Program-made: the position numbers and the translations under genes
Assembly (NCBI RefSeq): GCF_001006785.1
Contig: NZ_CDHO01000003.1
Span: 868,001-932,000, forward strand
Length of the DNA: 64,000 nucleotides
DNA from: Hyphomicrobium_B sp001006785
GTDB lineage: Bacteria > Pseudomonadota > Alphaproteobacteria > Rhizobiales > Hyphomicrobiaceae
Direction of reading: 5' to 3'
The notes under the pieces: model-generated
The model's database searches: none
Told to the model about the DNA's origin: nothing
The model's input: only the letters and a program-made list of their open reading frames with translations
Part shown: positions 62,348 through 64,000 of the stretch, in pieces
How positions within the stretch are numbered: the stretch's first letter is position 1
Layout: every line of letters begins with the position of its first letter

Positions 62348-63232
62348 TCAGCTCGGCGAACCACCGTGAAAGGCTGCACGCTCGGCCGCTTCACGCCGCA
62401 TCCGCTTCATTTCGCTGACACCGCGATTGAACTCCGCGCCAAGCAAAATCGTGATCGCCGTGAACTGAAAGAAGATCAGCGCGATCATCAGCTGCGAAAG
62501 ACCCGCGTAGAATAGCGAGTAGTTGGTAATCGCGAGATACCGCGACCAAAGTCCCGCCAGCGCCAGCCAGAGCACGATCGACAGCAGGACGCCCGGCCAC
62601 ACGTCAGCCAGGCGACGACGGCCGGCCGCCAGCCATAAATGCAAGGCGCAGAGCTGCGCCGCGATCACCGCACCGGCGAGCCCATATCGAACGCCCGGAC
62701 CCAGCGCCGTCGAGTCGAAGAGGCGCTTGATCCATTCCGACTGGAACTGCGACGCGATTGCCGGACCGACGACGCTCGGGCCGACGACGACCGCCCACGT
62801 CAGAACCAGCGTCGAAATCGCGCTGACGAAAACAAACAGCATGCTGATCAGCAGGCAGAGCGGATACGGCCGCTTTTCGTGCACGCGATAGGCTCCGTTG
62901 AGCGCCGCACGCAGCGTCTCGATCGCGCTCGTCGCGAAGAACAGCGCCAGAAATCCGCTGGCCGTCAGAAGATCGATACGCCGCGATCCCATCACCGCCT
63001 CGATCTCCGGCGCGATGCCCTTGGCGACCGGCTCAGGCAGAATGGCGAAGAGCTGGTTGATGGCATCCTGCGCCAGTTCCCGCCCACCGAACACGCCGGA
63101 CAGCGCGCCCAAGAAGATGCAAAACGGAAAGATCGACACCACGAAGGAAAACGCGACTGCACCCGCCATGGCGAACCCGGAATGCTCGTAGAGCCGATAG
63201 ATGGCTTCGAACAATCTGCGCGCGCGCTTCAT
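62348..63232 (-). CDS. YihY/BrkB-family inner-membrane protein
   Basis: A 294-residue polytopic protein of the YihY/virulence factor BrkB family, once called RNase BN. It has about six helices: AGAVAFSFVVSIFPFCIFLGAL, LLTASGFLALFFATSAIETL, LLISMLFVFVSAISTLVLTWAVVV, VLLSIVLWLALAGLWSRYL and YAGLSQLMIALIFFQFTAITIL, then a charged C-terminus. The family ATTALRAAL-like motif appears as IETLRAALNGAYRV. The substrate is unknown. It converges on ccr. Confidence 0.9.
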   Translation of the reverse strand: MKRARRLFEAIYRLYEHSGFAMAGAVAFSFVVSIFPFCIFLGALSGVFGGRELAQDAINQLFAILPEPVAKGIAPEIEAVMGSRRIDLLTASGFLALFFATSAIETLRAALNGAYRVHEKRPYPLCLLISMLFVFVSAISTLVLTWAVVVGPSVVGPAIASQFQSEWIKRLFDSTALGPGVRYGLAGAVIAAQLCALHLWLAAGRRRLADVWPGVLLSIVLWLALAGLWSRYLAITNYSLFYAGLSQLMIALIFFQFTAITILLGAEFNRGVSEMKRMRREAAERAAFHGGSPS

Positions 63233-63556
63233 CGTTTGTTTGGTCTCCCGGCCTGCCGTTCGCCGCGGAACCTAGTTGCTGAGGTTCCGGAGGTCCATAA
63301 TCCTTAAAGCAGCTGGTCCGCTCGGGCTGCATTTCAGACACAGGTTTTTCTACCTGCGTTCGATCCGTTAACCGCCAGCCCTCAGGCTGCCCAGTGAGGC
63401 GGCCGCATGAGCCCCGGACCGCCAAGCTGCGGCTCAGTACCGGTTGCGGCGGACGACCAGTTGGCTTATTTCCGGCCGCTAGTAAACTGTTCGTGGCGTG
63501 GCGAATGAGCATCGCGGCTCGAGCCAACGCTCCCAGCTATTTTCAGGAGAAATCCA
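63233..63556. other. Intergenic region before mcd
   Basis: 324 bp between divergent genes without a credible gene. It should contain the mcd and YihY promoters. I see no clear hairpin or operator. Confidence 0.5.
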
Positions 63557-64000
63557 TGTCCGTCGCGCCCTTGAAGGCCGGAACCTCTATTCTGCACGCC
63601 GGTTCCGAGAAACTGATCGAGCGCTGCGGCGAAGCCGTCACCGGCGCCGATCGTATCCTGCAGGCAGCGAAAGCCGGCGTCCGCGTCAAGATTCAGGAAG
63701 CCGGCGGCATCGACAACGCGCAGCACACCGCGCACGGGCTCGCATGGCTCGCGACCGCCGTCGAAGGCCTTCGCCAGATGCACGACTGGGCGAGCCGCCT
63801 CTCCGGCGAAGGCCGCTTCGGCGAATTCGAACAACTCCTCCTGATCGCCGCATTCGCGGAATACGGAGCCCAGATCTCCAGCGGCATTCCGATGAGCCAG
63901 CTCGAGATCGCCCGTCCCGACGCGCTCGGCGTGCCGAAGGCCGATCTCCGCCGCTTCGAGGATTCGATCGCCGATCTCGTTGCCGAAGGCGGCTCGGAAC
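63557..64000 (+). CDS. mcd: (2S)-methylsuccinyl-CoA dehydrogenase, N-terminal part
   Basis: The gene begins with AGGAG-spaced ATG at 63557 and runs off the right edge; 148 residues are readable. They are the N-terminal extension that sets Mcd apart from ordinary acyl-CoA dehydrogenases: helical, with VRVKIQEAGGIDNAQHTAHGLAWLATAVEGLRQMHDW and FEQLLLIAAFAEYGAQISSGIPMSQLE. Mcd oxidises (2S)-methylsuccinyl-CoA to mesaconyl-CoA, the step after Ecm. Its position beside ccr and ecm supports the call. The catalytic domain is outside the window, so I rely on the extension and context. Confidence 0.85.

Noticed and set aside
1..64000. CRISPR array, prophage, insertion sequence or integrated element
   Set aside because: No regularly spaced direct repeats, transposase, integrase or attachment-site pair was seen. 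The only tRNA has no flanking integrase gene.

Overview
The window looks like a chromosomal segment of a GC-rich alphaproteobacterium of the Hyphomicrobiales (Rhizobiales), and a Hyphomicrobium-like methylotroph would fit best. The evidence is the complete alphaproteobacterial division and wall (dcw) cluster with murB between murC and ddl, an SspB-alpha C-terminus, DUF4169 and DUF1254 proteins, and three ethylmalonyl-CoA pathway genes (ecm, ccr and the start of mcd). The genus is an inference. I see no phage, insertion sequence, CRISPR array or rRNA operon.

Layout. 1-12.4 kb: the end of sspB, a methyltransferase, a secreted DUF1254 protein, about 0.9 kb without a gene, fumC, a translationally coupled DUF4169/ribbon-helix-helix pair, a 1335-residue AsmA protein and uvrD. 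12.4-18.8 kb: a small basic protein with its own terminator, a membrane-anchored J-domain protein, a DUF3754 protein, prmA and an aminopeptidase P. 18.8-42.2 kb, all on the minus strand: the dcw cluster (mraZ, rsmH, ftsL, ftsI, murE, murF, mraY, murD, ftsW, murG, murC, murB, ddlB, ftsQ, ftsA, ftsZ), then lpxC, bamD and ligA. These genes make lipid II, assemble the divisome, start lipid A synthesis and insert outer-membrane proteins. The usual recN between bamD and ligA is missing.

42.2-48.7 kb: a structured mraZ leader, DUF2189, a secreted alpha/beta hydrolase, RNase P RNA, DUF427, the ergothioneine pair egtB-egtD, and crcB behind a fluoride riboswitch. 48.7-54.6 kb: an accessory cassette with a TonB-dependent receptor, an unrecognised exported protein, a di-haem peroxidase and a regulator with a ModE-like DNA-binding domain and a periplasmic-binding-like sensor domain. 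An array of four alternating ATAGCC/GGCTAT half-sites lies directly before the receptor. This is the best candidate in the window for an undescribed system, possibly uptake of a metal or oxyanion.

54.6-64 kb: a NagZ-like membrane-anchored glycoside hydrolase, an O-antigen ligase-like protein, tRNA-Leu(CAA), a small membrane protein, then ecm, a small membrane protein, ccr, a YihY-family membrane protein and the truncated mcd. Ccr, Ecm and Mcd catalyse consecutive parts of the ethylmalonyl-CoA route that regenerates glyoxylate from acetyl-CoA without isocitrate lyase.
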